Source: Paenibacillus plantarum (GTDB lineage Bacteria > Bacillota > Bacilli > Paenibacillales > NBRC-103111). Taken from it: 64,000 nt of DNA. Shown here piece after piece: positions 35,567 through 43,844 of this stretch (within the stretch, counting starts at the first letter, position 1; every line of letters begins with the position of its first letter). The notes under the pieces were generated by a model. It had not been told where the DNA came from. It worked only from the letters and a program-made list of their open reading frames with translations, and ran no database searches. The position numbers and the translations under genes were made by a program. The stretch covers positions 645,107-709,106 of the forward strand of contig NZ_WHNY01000067.1 in NCBI RefSeq assembly GCF_013141695.1, in the 5' to 3' direction.

Positions 35567-36280
35567 CTACGAGTTTGCAAAAAGCTTAATGGATTGGATC
35601 GTATTGTCATGCGGGTCGATATCGATCTTAAGCAATGTGCCTTGCGCTTTATAAGAAAGCACATAAGTGGAGTTCGTATCTGGCTTGCCTAGGATGGCGA
35701 TTGCATCCTGCTGACTTTGTCCTAAACGCAAGCCATGCAAACCTGGGTCAATGTCAATCGAGTGCACATCTACGAATTCAAGCGTTCCTTTGCTATTGAA
35801 ACCAACGGAAAAGTCGTTGAAATCATAAACCTCAATGTTGTCTTCTTCCATGACGAATTGCTTCTTCACTTTACCAAAACGCTCCAAGACGGAAGATTTC
35901 GGGGTGCCCAGCTTTAACCCCATCAAAGTCGGCTTTTCTTGTTGATAGGCATCCTCAGCTTTAATCTTCGGCTTAGCGGTGGGCTTCGGACTTGTGAAAA
36001 CTTGCGATGGGACATCATCTTGATCGACTTTGGTAATACCAGCTACCTGTGCTTCATGCTTCATACTTTCGTCTACCGCAGGTGTGGCTGTCGGGGTTAC
36101 GACGGTAATCGGAGGCGTGGATTCCTGGTTAACCTGTGAAGGTACATATGTTGATGTTACGTCTATGGTAGGCTTTGGAGCAGGAGCAGATGATTCTTGG
36201 CATCCAGTCACCAAGAATGATGCAATTGCAACAGGCATACAGCCTACAAGGATTGGTCTAATTAGGTTGTTCATTGCCAT
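35567..36280 (-). CDS. Lipoprotein with two SmpA-like repeats
   Basis: The protein has about 237 residues; ATG 36280 has GGAGGAAAGG nine bases upstream. A lipoprotein signal ends in VTGC, followed by a Pro/Thr/Val-rich linker (about 20-90) and two copies of a short fold, GLKLGTPKSSVLERFGKV and GLRLGQSQQDAIAILGKP, each predicting the helix-turn seen in SmpA/BamE-like or DUF4309 repeats. It is exposed on the outer face of the membrane. Function unknown. Confidence 0.65.
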   Translation of the reverse strand: MAMNNLIRPILVGCMPVAIASFLVTGCQESSAPAPKPTIDVTSTYVPSQVNQESTPPITVVTPTATPAVDESMKHEAQVAGITKVDQDDVPSQVFTSPKPTAKPKIKAEDAYQQEKPTLMGLKLGTPKSSVLERFGKVKKQFVMEEDNIEVYDFNDFSVGFNSKGTLEFVDVHSIDIDPGLHGLRLGQSQQDAIAILGKPDTNSTYVLSYKAQGTLLKIDIDPHDNTIQSIKLFANS

Positions 36281-36546
36281 CTTTCCTTTCCTCCGAAGAG
36301 TAGTTGTAATCAAAAATAGTAGTAAGATTAATGATACTGTTTTATCGAAGGTTTTCAATGCATCTTCGTGCCCAAATGTGAGCAATTCTAGAACGAATTC
36401 CAATTGTGTTAGAACCTCATATATATATAGACACCTCGAAAGCCCAAAAAGTTTCAGTGTTTTTTGTTATTTTCTAAATGGACTTGAAAGAGGCAGGAGC
36501 AATATGGTAACTTACTCATAATAGAACGCTATAGGGGGCCGATTTC

Positions 36547-37116
36547 ATGGAGTTATTAAAACAGCGGATCTTAGAGGTCGGCGTCGTTGCTTCTGATCAA
36601 GTACTTAAACTTGATGCTATTTTGAATCACCAAGTAGATCCTGTTCTCATCATGGAGATGGGAAAAGAATTTGCAAGATTGTTTAGAGAAACCAAGCCAG
36701 ACAAAGTATTGACTGTGGAATCTTCCGGTATTCCTATTGCGTATACGACGGCCTTGCAACTTGGCGTTCCCATGGTTTTTGCTCGCCGCAAGAAGACGTT
36801 GACGATGGATCAAGATACGTATAGTGAGCGTGTTCCTTCTTTTACCAAAGGAATTGTTACGGATATTATGGTGTCCTCGCATTTGCTGGGACAAGGTGAG
36901 CGTATCTTACTGATTGATGACTTTATCGCCAATGGGGATGCGGCACGCGGCTTAATTCGCATTGTGGAAAAAGCGGAAGCAGAGCTTGTCGGTGTCGGAA
37001 TTGTTGTTGAGAAATCCTTTCAAAATGGCGGTAAATCCATTCGTGAACGCGGTATCCGCGTAGAGTCACTCGCTCGAATTGCTTCACTTGCGAACGGTCA
37101 GATCACTTTTGACTGA
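36547..37116 (+). CDS. xpt: Xanthine phosphoribosyltransferase
   Basis: This 189-residue protein matches Xpt in length and sequence: MELLKQRILEVGVVASDQVLK at the start, VLTVESSGIPIA, the PRPP-binding ILLIDDFIANGDAARGL, and a C-terminal IRVESLARI. It salvages xanthine to XMP using PRPP in the cytoplasm. AGGGGG precedes the ATG. In B. subtilis, xpt is controlled by a guanine riboswitch, but none is recognisable in the 36404-36546 leader here. Confidence 0.93.
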   Translation: MELLKQRILEVGVVASDQVLKLDAILNHQVDPVLIMEMGKEFARLFRETKPDKVLTVESSGIPIAYTTALQLGVPMVFARRKKTLTMDQDTYSERVPSFTKGIVTDIMVSSHLLGQGERILLIDDFIANGDAARGLIRIVEKAEAELVGVGIVVEKSFQNGGKSIRERGIRVESLARIASLANGQITFD

Positions 37117-37196
37117 TTTTACATCACGAGAATGACTTCCCTGAAACCGATTTATCCTTTATAATGATTACAAGGTAAGAGAGGAGGCTGACATCT

Positions 37197-37523
37197 ATGG
37201 GTATCGAAAATGGTTCCATTGACTATTTTATGACAAAGCTAGGGGAAGCAAAGACTCACTTTGAACGTGCGCTTGATTGTAAACATACAGAGTTTGATGA
37301 CCTGTATCCGTATATGATTGAACACCCTCAATTTTTCTGGTATAAGCGCTATGTAGCCTGGTCCGAGTTGTTAACAATCGTGAAGCTTTGTACGGAGCTG
37401 ACAATCGAGTGGGAGCAGCAGTTCTCTGTTGCACAATCGGATTATATTAAGAAACGTGTGATGTCAAGCAAAGTCCTTGATTTCTGGTTTGAAACGAACG
37501 ATTCGAAAGAGCATGTAAGTTAA
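37197..37523 (+). CDS. Conserved hypothetical protein
   Basis: A 108-residue, mostly helical soluble protein (DYFMTKLGEAKTHFERAL, then WYKRYVAWSELLTIVKLCTEL). AGAGGAGG precedes the ATG and TTTATAATG a little further upstream could be a -10 region. Not recognised. Ends before a strong terminator. Confidence 0.6.
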   Translation: MGIENGSIDYFMTKLGEAKTHFERALDCKHTEFDDLYPYMIEHPQFFWYKRYVAWSELLTIVKLCTELTIEWEQQFSVAQSDYIKKRVMSSKVLDFWFETNDSKEHVS

Positions 37524-37539
37524 ATAACCCATATATGAC

Positions 37540-37579
37540 AAAAGGCCAATGAATTCCATAAGGATTCTTGGCCTTTTTA
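37540..37579. terminator. Bidirectional terminator
   Basis: AAAAGGCCAA (37540-37549) pairs with TTGGCCTTTT (37568-37577), with T-run on both strands. Separates convergent small genes. Confidence 0.9.
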
Positions 37580-37597
37580 TTTGTAGCAAAATTAGGG

Positions 37598-37915
37598 TCA
37601 AATGCCATTTTCTAAAACGTTCATCGTTTCGATATGCCGCTTCGTCTGTTCAGAACCAAGTCGGTGCAGCGTACGATACACTTCGGTTAAATAGTAATCA
37701 TATTCCTGATTCGTTTCGTTAGAGTAATAAACTTTCCAGGGGAGCCAGGAAGTCGCGTAGCTGCCTTGAGACGAGTTATCGGTTTCCTCAAAAAGCTCCT
37801 GCAGTTTGGCGATATCATCTTCCGTTGCGGATATTTCGAATTCATAATCCAGTGCTGTGCTGTCTTCGAGTACTTCTCCCGTGCCTACATTGATGTAGTA
37901 CGTTCTCTTCTCCAT
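37598..37915 (-). CDS. Conserved hypothetical acidic protein
   Basis: A 105-residue protein beginning MEKRTYYINVGTGEVLED, with acidic middle (FEISATEDDIAKLQELFEE) and helical C-terminus (YLTEVYRTLHRLGSEQTKRH). GGGGGAT-like ribosome site upstream. I do not recognise a named domain; the layout is typical of small Bacillota cytoplasmic proteins. Confidence 0.6.
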   Translation of the reverse strand: MEKRTYYINVGTGEVLEDSTALDYEFEISATEDDIAKLQELFEETDNSSQGSYATSWLPWKVYYSNETNQEYDYYLTEVYRTLHRLGSEQTKRHIETMNVLENGI

Positions 37916-38089
37916 AGTAATATCCCCCTTACGGTAGGCATGAGTTAGCCTTTGCCTTATCGCGTGCTTCGTCCTCGTTAAGTTAACCGAAGATGAATGG
38001 ATTTATGTAAAGTTTCATCGAATCCCGAATTGGTGTATGCTAAGGAGGAACGGTTGATTTGAGATACTTATTATGGAGGTGCTACATAG

Positions 38090-38353
38090 ATGATTACAGA
38101 AGAACAATTGGATCAATATCGCGTAGACAGCACACTGCTGCGTGTCATTCGAGATGTCAGCCCAGCGAACGATGTGCGTGGCATTGTTGTAGCTTGGGAT
38201 GATGAGACGGTTCTTATTCGCAAAAAAAACCGTAGAGTCGTCAAGCTTGCCCGCGGATACGTGTATCAGCCTTATGAGAATGAAAGGCCGCCAGCGTTCA
38301 TGTTGCCTCAGGAAACGATAGCGCCGGATGATTTGTCCGATGATGCAGAGTGA
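38090..38353 (+). CDS. Conserved hypothetical protein
   Basis: An 87-residue protein (MITEEQLDQYRVDSTLLRVIRD at the start, split here only as description; then VVAWDDETVLIRKKNRRVVKL) with predicted SH3-like beta strands and an acidic tail. TATGGAGG lies upstream. Its 3' end overlaps the likely start of the cbiZ-like gene, so the two may be coupled. Function unknown. Confidence 0.6.
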   Translation: MITEEQLDQYRVDSTLLRVIRDVSPANDVRGIVVAWDDETVLIRKKNRRVVKLARGYVYQPYENERPPAFMLPQETIAPDDLSDDAE

Positions 38354-39134
38354 GGGAGAGGAAACTTCCACTAGAAGTTTAATCGCTGGTATTGGGATGA
38401 AGCAAGTGGTATCGCCACACGGGCGATATATGCAGATTACTAGTGACAATCCGCTGCGAACATTGAATTCTTCTCCGTGGGGTGGTGGTTTTGGTCACCA
38501 TCGGGTGTTGATGAATCGTCAAGTGGACAAGACGTATAACGAAACCGACCCGTTGGTGGAGATGGAGGCTTTCATTGCTCGAGAAGGGCTGAAGCCTCAG
38601 GATACGGCTGGGATGCTCACCGCGGCGTGGGTGAATGATGTTGGATTTAGCGAATTGGCTTGGCCTCTAGAGGAAGAGCATCGTGTGCAGCCTGTAGAAG
38701 CGGTATATGAGCACGAATCACTTCGTGTTGCTGCATGGGTGACAGTCGGGCTGGGAAATAAGGCGCGAGCAGGGGCCATTTTGCCAGCCGCTTCGCTCTA
38801 TCCAGGCACGATTAATACGATCGTGGTCATCGAAGGTAGTTTGACGGATGCGGCCATGGTGAATGCGGTTATTACCGCGACGGAAGCCAAAGCTGCCGCT
38901 CTGCAGGCATTGAATATCACCGTGAATGGTCAAATCGCAACAGGAACATCGACAGATGCCGTGTTGATTGCTGCAACAGGCAGAGGAACATCATTCCGCT
39001 ATGCAGGTACAGCGACGACGCTGGGGTACTTGATTGGCAGAACGGTGCATGATGCAATCCTAGCTTCTGGCCAGTTATATGAGATAGAAATGAGTAAGCG
39101 TGTCGCGGTGAACTTGCAGGGGGAATGCACGTAG
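38343..39134 (+). CDS. cbiZ: Adenosylcobinamide amidohydrolase (CbiZ family)
   Basis: About 263 residues. The start is uncertain: ATG 38343 overlaps the upstream gene, and ATG 38328 and 38340 are also in frame. CbiZ hallmarks are SSPWGGGFG near the N-terminus, TAAWV, TVGLGNKARAG and GTSTDAVLIAATGRG. CbiZ hydrolyses adenosylcobinamide to adenosylcobyric acid so that scavenged corrinoids can be rebuilt into B12. The B12-dependent ribonucleotide reductase at 51.3 kb gives a clear local consumer of the cofactor. Confidence 0.8.
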   Translation: MQSEGEETSTRSLIAGIGMKQVVSPHGRYMQITSDNPLRTLNSSPWGGGFGHHRVLMNRQVDKTYNETDPLVEMEAFIAREGLKPQDTAGMLTAAWVNDVGFSELAWPLEEEHRVQPVEAVYEHESLRVAAWVTVGLGNKARAGAILPAASLYPGTINTIVVIEGSLTDAAMVNAVITATEAKAAALQALNITVNGQIATGTSTDAVLIAATGRGTSFRYAGTATTLGYLIGRTVHDAILASGQLYEIEMSKRVAVNLQGECT

Positions 39135-39168
39135 TAAGGTGTACAGTGGTGTAAGTCTTCAAAATACA

Positions 39169-39217
39169 AACGAGGAGGGCCCCCGCCACATAGCTGGCTC
39201 TTGGGACCCTCCTCGTT
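39169..39217. terminator. Bidirectional terminator after cbiZ
   Basis: AACGAGGAGGG (39169-39179) pairs perfectly with CCCTCCTCGTT (39207-39217). Very GC-rich stem between convergent genes. Confidence 0.85.
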
Positions 39218-39232
39218 GGTTACGTATACGAC

Positions 39233-39418
39233 TTACGTTTTACGAAACATGCCATATGAGAGACCGATGGCTAGCGCATCCATGTCAGAGATATCGTCAT
39301 CTTCATTCTCGTTTTTGAAATTCGGATCGTGAACGATCCCTTCTGCTTCACCCTCGGTCAAATGACGCTGATTGCCCGTATATTTCGGCTCCAGTGCTTT
39401 GATTTCTTCTTCATTCAT
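39233..39418 (-). CDS. Small acidic hypothetical protein
   Basis: 61 residues, strongly acidic (NENEDDDISDMDALA), preceded on the minus strand by AAAGGAGG. Probably cytoplasmic. Not recognised. Its good ribosome site and terminator suggest a genuine gene. Confidence 0.6.
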   Translation of the reverse strand: MNEEEIKALEPKYTGNQRHLTEGEAEGIVHDPNFKNENEDDDISDMDALAIGLSYGMFRKT

Positions 39419-39529
39419 AGGTCATACCTCCTTTGGGATTAGGTTTAGGAAGTGGTCACCGAATTATACCTAGTGACAAAAGTTTAATTGACGAGCTTTT
39501 GCGTCACATGGTATATTAATTTTGTAAAC

Positions 39530-39613
39530 GCGATCATGGCGGAATTGGCAGACGCGCACGGTTCAGGTCCGTGTGGGCTTACCCCCGTGGAGGTTCGAGT
39601 CCTCTTGATCGCA
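39530..39613 (+). tRNA. tRNA-Leu (anticodon CAG)
   Basis: Acceptor GCGATCA (39530-39536) pairs with TGATCGC (39606-39612), with discriminator A at 39613. The anticodon arm is CACGG-TTCAGGT-CCGTG, giving anticodon CAG, reading CUG. A long variable arm (class II) and the T-arm GGTTCGAGTCC are present. The 3' CCA is not encoded. Confidence 0.95.
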
Positions 39614-39620
39614 TCGCTCG

Positions 39621-39660
39621 AAACACCCTTTTCTGGTTTCTCAGGAGAGGGTGTTTTCTT
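39621..39660 (+). terminator. Terminator after tRNA-Leu
   Basis: ACACCCT pairs with AGGGTGT, with CTTTTCT/AGGAGAG extension and TTTTCTTG downstream. Confidence 0.8.
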
Positions 39661-39752
39661 GTCCACCGCCCCCTGTAGCGGTTTTCATGAATTACAGGTA
39701 TAATACATAGGATAGATTGTACATTTCTTTATATCTAAAGGAGCTGAATTGC

Positions 39753-40406
39753 ATGGATAGAACAGTAACGATCACACAATCCGGCAGCTTTGCACATGTG
39801 CTTCAAACGTTTGCCATTTCCCTATTGGTTTCATTTCTTGGAACATTGATTGGCGCGATGGTTGTACCGCAATCCATGGTTATGCTTTTCGTCATTGCAG
39901 AGGTTGCAATGCTGGTAGCCGCTATCGTGATTCGCATTCGCGGCAAAAATATTGGTTACGGCTTTCTCTACGCATTTACAGCCATTTCGGGCGTGACGCT
40001 ATATCCGGTCATCATGGCTTACGGCGGTCAGCTTGGGGCTAGTGTCGTATCGGGGGCTTTTTTTGCAACGGCAGCGATTTTCGGCTCATTGGCTTTCTAT
40101 GCTCACCGTTCCCAACGTGATTTCAGTTTCTTAGGCGGATTCTTGTTTGCAGGAACAATTGGACTTGTGTTAATGAGTGTTCTCGGCATGTTCTTACATT
40201 TTGGATCCATGATGAATCTAGTATGGTCCATGGTGGGAATTTTAATCTTCAGTGGCTGGGTGCTCTATGATGTAGCACAGTATCGTAACGGTGTCGCAGC
40301 GGAAGCTGTTCCACTTGCTGCATTGAATATTTATCTGGATTTTATTAACTTGTTCCTCTATATTTTGCGGTTCATCGCTTCCATTGCGGGAATCAACAGA
40401 AACTAA
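39753..40406 (+). CDS. Bax inhibitor-1/YccA family membrane protein
   Basis: About 217 residues from ATG 39753 (AAAGGAG nine bases upstream). Seven transmembrane segments are visible, and the C-terminal GWVLYDVAQYRNG and YLDFINLFLYILRF contain the paired Asp residues of the TMBIM/BI-1 calcium-leak channels. Bacterial members such as YetJ conduct Ca2+ in a pH-dependent way. Monocistronic, with its own terminator. Confidence 0.9.
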   Translation: MDRTVTITQSGSFAHVLQTFAISLLVSFLGTLIGAMVVPQSMVMLFVIAEVAMLVAAIVIRIRGKNIGYGFLYAFTAISGVTLYPVIMAYGGQLGASVVSGAFFATAAIFGSLAFYAHRSQRDFSFLGGFLFAGTIGLVLMSVLGMFLHFGSMMNLVWSMVGILIFSGWVLYDVAQYRNGVAAEAVPLAALNIYLDFINLFLYILRFIASIAGINRN

Positions 40407-40430
40407 AACATCGGATCTGCACACGATGAT

Positions 40431-40486
40431 AAAAAAGCACGATGGCTCCGAACCACGAATGTGGGGGAGTGCATCGTGCTTTTTTT
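40431..40486. terminator. Bidirectional terminator
   Basis: AAAAAAGCACGATG (40431-40444) pairs with CATCGTGCTTTTTT (40472-40485). Confidence 0.9.
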
Positions 40487-40495
40487 GCTGCTTGG

Positions 40496-40720
40496 CTAAG
40501 CTTTGCCTGGCAGCTTTTTCGTATGAAAAAAAGGGATATCTCCTCGAAAGCTTCGATTGATTTCCAGCAGGGTATAGATTAACTGGGTCAAATCTGTATG
40601 GTTCATACGAATTGTTAAAGGAACTAAATCCCGTTCTGACTTCATTCGGATCTCGAGTTTAAGATTGACTTCATCCATATAAATGTCAAGCTGCTCGGTT
40701 GCAAGCATTAGTTCCCACAT
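40496..40720 (-). CDS. Small hypothetical protein
   Basis: 74 residues (MWELMLATEQLDIYMDEVN first, basic C-terminus FHTKKLPGKA). AGAAAGAGG-type ribosome site upstream on the minus strand. Predicted beta strands then a helix. Not recognised. It shares the terminator at 40431 with the BI-1-like gene. Confidence 0.55.
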   Translation of the reverse strand: MWELMLATEQLDIYMDEVNLKLEIRMKSERDLVPLTIRMNHTDLTQLIYTLLEINRSFRGDIPFFHTKKLPGKA

Positions 40721-40887
40721 TCAAACCAACACCTCTTTCTCTCTCTAGTTACTCTAGCTTATGTGTGTTGGACGAGATTAGAAGCAAATGCAACGATCCG
40801 GCGATAGGCTTTTTATTGAAATAAGCACGATTTCAGCTCTTGCCTCATACAATTTAATGATCCTAATTGAAAGAGGTGAGAAAACCT

Positions 40888-41169
40888 ATGGCAACTTGTA
40901 GCACATGGATGTATAAAGGGATTTCGCCTTCCGTATTCAGAGCACTGCAGCAAGTAGGTAGGAGGCAGGGGTTCTCTATTCCTAACACAGCATCAGGCAA
41001 ATTTACGATTTCAGTCGTCAGCATGAATGTTGGCTTCCAATATGCCTGGGATACGAATGCTCAAACCTTGCTGTTGCAATGCGATAATAAGCCAATGCTG
41101 TTAGGTTGTGGCACGATTAAATCTTTTGCAGATAAAATTATTGCGGAGAGCGGCGGAAGACCAGGGTGA
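40888..41169 (+). CDS. Small hypothetical protein
   Basis: 93 residues from ATG 40888 with AAAGAGGTGAG upstream. Sequence has a helical N-terminus (SPSVFRALQQVGRRQGFSI) and beta-rich middle (FTISVVSMNVGFQYAWD). No domain recognised; probably conserved within Paenibacillus. Confidence 0.55.
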   Translation: MATCSTWMYKGISPSVFRALQQVGRRQGFSIPNTASGKFTISVVSMNVGFQYAWDTNAQTLLLQCDNKPMLLGCGTIKSFADKIIAESGGRPG

Positions 41170-41260
41170 ATGGCAATAAGTAAGCGGCCTGCCACCTGTC
41201 TTCGTGTAGTTTAAAGCCTTGTTGCTCTGGTTACAATAAGGGTAAAAGGCAGGTGGGCGT

Positions 41261-41452
41261 ATGGCAAAAAGCGATGATCTTGTGAAGTACATAACCCAAC
41301 AAGTCGTTACCTATATCGACACACCGAAGGAAGTTCGTCAACAAGCCAAAGCGTCGATGAAGGAACAACGTGAGGGTTGGCAGACACGGTGGTTTGGGAT
41401 GCTGCCGTTAGCGACGCGGATGTTGTTTGGGCGGACGAAGTCGAGAAAATAA
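41261..41452 (+). CDS. yqzE: YqzE-family small protein
   Basis: 63 residues. The pattern DDLVKYITQQVVTYIDTPK, then RWFGMLPLATRMLFG and a basic end, matches the YqzE family known from Bacillus, where the gene lies near the competence comG region. Function unknown. AGGTGGGCG precedes the ATG. Here it is next to other short genes, not competence genes. Confidence 0.75.
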   Translation: MAKSDDLVKYITQQVVTYIDTPKEVRQQAKASMKEQREGWQTRWFGMLPLATRMLFGRTKSRK

Positions 41453-41465
41453 GCGTGGTGAAATG

Positions 41466-41522
41466 TGCAAAAAGTGGCTGTCACTTGTAGAATCTTCTAC
41501 ATGTGATCAGCCACTTTTTGTT
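41466..41522. terminator. Strong intrinsic terminator
   Basis: CAAAAAGTGGCTG (41468-41480) pairs perfectly with CAGCCACTTTTTG (41508-41520), with a further stem inside. Follows the yqzE-like gene. Confidence 0.9.
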
Positions 41523-41648
41523 GTAAAACAGGTAACAGTTTGGTTAAGTGATGGCAAGTATCCCATCAGGGATCACACGTTATGCGAATCTTAAAAGATG
41601 AAGGGATCGTAGGTGCGCTATTTACATAAAATCGAATCATTTTAGTGA

Positions 41649-41732
41649 GAAGGGGAACGAGAGTGCTCTATTTATCCGAATTTGCCAGTTTCCTGCGATT
41701 TTCGGCTAGATAAGACACTGACGTTCCCCTTC
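41649..41732. repeat. Long multi-tier imperfect palindrome
   Basis: GAAGGGGAACG (41649-41659) pairs perfectly with CGTTCCCCTTC (41722-41732). Inside nest AGTG/CACT (41662-41665, 41716-41719), TTATC/GATAA (41672-41676, 41709-41713) and CCGAA/TTCGG (41676-41680, 41701-41705). No gene occurs in 41453-41784, so this structure and the terminator are its main content. It may be a REP-like element. Confidence 0.65.
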
Positions 41733-41784
41733 GGAACATTTTTGGCGCAAAGCTACAAAATAGCGTATCCTAGTTCCCTCTGAC

Positions 41785-42726
41785 TCACGGATAGATCTTC
41801 CCAAGCGATAACGAAGCATCCAATCCCACGTATCGCGGGCCATCGTGATCGAGTATCAGATAGATATCCCCATATATCCATTGTTGATAACCTAATACGG
41901 TTAACGGCATTGTCACCTGAGCACCATACAACTCTGTGACATAGGTTAGATCACCTTGCTGCTCAAGAGCAATCTTGAGCTCAGGCAAGGTTGACACTTG
42001 CAGCGGAGTGCCTTTAATCCATGGCATCCGTTCATAAGGATCAAATGGGGGGCGTATCAGGCTCTGAGCAGTACCATGCGATAGATCGGATGAGACACTC
42101 AGATCATACGCCATGCGTGGTTTTGGATCCTCCGTCAGCGGAAGCAATTCCCCTGATTTGGCGTCGAGATAATAGGTCTCGTCATCCAGCACGATTTTCC
42201 AAACAGAAGTAAGGGTATCCATATATAAGCGGTCTTCAATGATCGTTTTATTTTGCACAAAATCGTCGTATAAGGTTCCTGAAGGGATGAGTTCTTGTTG
42301 TATCAAAGAGCGATACAACGTAGCCAAACTAAATAAAGGAGATTTGCCTGTCCCATATTCGGTCAAACGGAAACCGCCAGATTCGGTGGCATGCACAATC
42401 ATGTAGCCCACTTCTTGACCTTGATCGGTGAGGATGACGACCCAGCCATGGGTGCCAGGTCCAAGTGGATAGCTGTTCCAGCGTGCGTTCAGCCAACCTG
42501 CAAAACCATCTTCCTTCGCAAGCGTCGATTGCCAATTACTGATTGTTGAACCGAATGATGATGTACTCGTCAAGTCCGGTGTTGAAGCTGCTGCTTTAGG
42601 TTCCTTCACTTGCGCCTGCGTAGGGCTTGTCCCGTTTAAGTTGTCAACAGCTGAAGTGTGTAAGGGCATGAAGCCAATACTGCACAAAATAATACAAGTG
42701 GCTGTCCAAGTGGTCCACGACTTCAT
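41785..42726 (-). CDS. Secreted hypothetical protein
   Basis: 313 residues with a signal peptide (WTTWTATCIILCSIGFMPL, Ala-type cleavage near residue 26), then a Thr/Ser-rich linker, then a domain with repeated beta strands and WKIVLDDETYYLDAKSGELLPL, reminiscent of PepSY-like or peptidase-associated folds. No catalytic motif is recognised. Exported, unknown function. Upstream GGCAGGTG. Confidence 0.6.
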   Translation of the reverse strand: MKSWTTWTATCIILCSIGFMPLHTSAVDNLNGTSPTQAQVKEPKAAASTPDLTSTSSFGSTISNWQSTLAKEDGFAGWLNARWNSYPLGPGTHGWVVILTDQGQEVGYMIVHATESGGFRLTEYGTGKSPLFSLATLYRSLIQQELIPSGTLYDDFVQNKTIIEDRLYMDTLTSVWKIVLDDETYYLDAKSGELLPLTEDPKPRMAYDLSVSSDLSHGTAQSLIRPPFDPYERMPWIKGTPLQVSTLPELKIALEQQGDLTYVTELYGAQVTMPLTVLGYQQWIYGDIYLILDHDGPRYVGLDASLSLGKIYP

Positions 42727-42842
42727 CTTCGTTCACCTGCCTCTCGCTAACCTCTTAGTGTATGTGACTATTGTAATGCGTATGCCTTAAAAAGAATGTT
42801 AGAACCTGTTGCGGGTTATTTGCGAGGTTTTAGCGACTAGCG

Positions 42843-43844
42843 TCAGTTTCTGGATGCATTTCGACTCGCATTTAAGTGAAATAGTCCGCCATTGATGACG
42901 GATACAGCGATCCGTGGCTTATGCTGCCAATCGATCTCTTCCAAGCGATTCCGACATTGGATTTCGATTTCGTCTCTTTTGTCAGGTTCTGCTGCTAGTA
43001 AAAGGCCGTTGTAGTAGCCCTCCACACGATCGATTTCACTGCGATGCCGAGCGTTCGCTTCATCGGCCCAGCGGTGGTCGTAGGTGCTGACTTTACGTTC
43101 AAGCATCATCTCCAGGGCATTGATCGCCTTCGGAATGGAAATCGTATCCGGTAAAATGTGACTATTCGCAGGGAGCTTCGGCGACAGACTTTTGGTTAGC
43201 ATTTGCTTATGAAAATGCTCGCGAATTTCACCGGTGCCCAGCTGAATCGCAAGGGAATGAATTTCTGTCCGTTTCCGGTCACAGAGAAGCTCAACCTTGT
43301 AGTTCACACAGAGCCACGTATTGTAGACAAGGGAAGCATGATACGTCGCACCTGTCGGGAATGGCTCTTCGAATACATGGATGAACCGACCACGCTCGCG
43401 AACGATCCCGAAGATCTGGTCAAGTCGTCGGCTGCCGAAGGTGACATCATCTTGGGGAACGCGCGCCGTGATGGTCGTCGGAACGAAGCCGAAGTAACGG
43501 CCGAGTATGCTGTCCGGCGCACTGCCTGCAGGACCACCTGCACCGCCAGTACCCGATGGTCCGTAGCCAGTGGACGGAGGGCTTTGGACAGCGGTCACAG
43601 CCGCAGGTTTCGGCTTCGTTTCCAGCTTTATTTGCTCCGGATCGATCACGAATTTATACGTCATCGTTTCCGCAGCAGCACCTGTTCGCTCGATGAAGCT
43701 CCAATAATAAGGGCGGCCCGTCATTTCCCGATCTGCATCGGGAGAGAGCTTGACCGTCACCGAGGCAGGTGTTTTCTCAAGAATCTGACAATCATAGGCT
43801 TCCAGAAAACGCATCACGAACGAGTGAATGTTTCGTTTATTCAT
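42843..43844 (-). CDS. yqhG: YqhG-family protein
   Basis: A 333-residue protein. The features are N-terminal HSFVMRFLEAYDCQI, a central low-complexity Pro/Gly stretch (GYGPSGTGGAGG) and a C-terminal ALEMMLERKVSTYDHRW. In B. subtilis yqhG and the SNF2 helicase gene yqhH are neighbours, as here, and lipM (yqhM) is close by. The ATG overlaps the helicase stop by 4 bases. Molecular role unknown. The Gly/Pro-rich insert is likely disordered. Confidence 0.75.
   Translation of the reverse strand: MNKRNIHSFVMRFLEAYDCQILEKTPASVTVKLSPDADREMTGRPYYWSFIERTGAAAETMTYKFVIDPEQIKLETKPKPAAVTAVQSPPSTGYGPSGTGGAGGPAGSAPDSILGRYFGFVPTTITARVPQDDVTFGSRRLDQIFGIVRERGRFIHVFEEPFPTGATYHASLVYNTWLCVNYKVELLCDRKRTEIHSLAIQLGTGEIREHFHKQMLTKSLSPKLPANSHILPDTISIPKAINALEMMLERKVSTYDHRWADEANARHRSEIDRVEGYYNGLLLAAEPDKRDEIEIQCRNRLEEIDWQHKPRIAVSVINGGLFHLNASRNASRN

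Noticed and set aside
36404..36546. Guanine riboswitch upstream of xpt
   Set aside because: The conserved core (such as GTTTCTACC and the paired loops) is absent from the leader.
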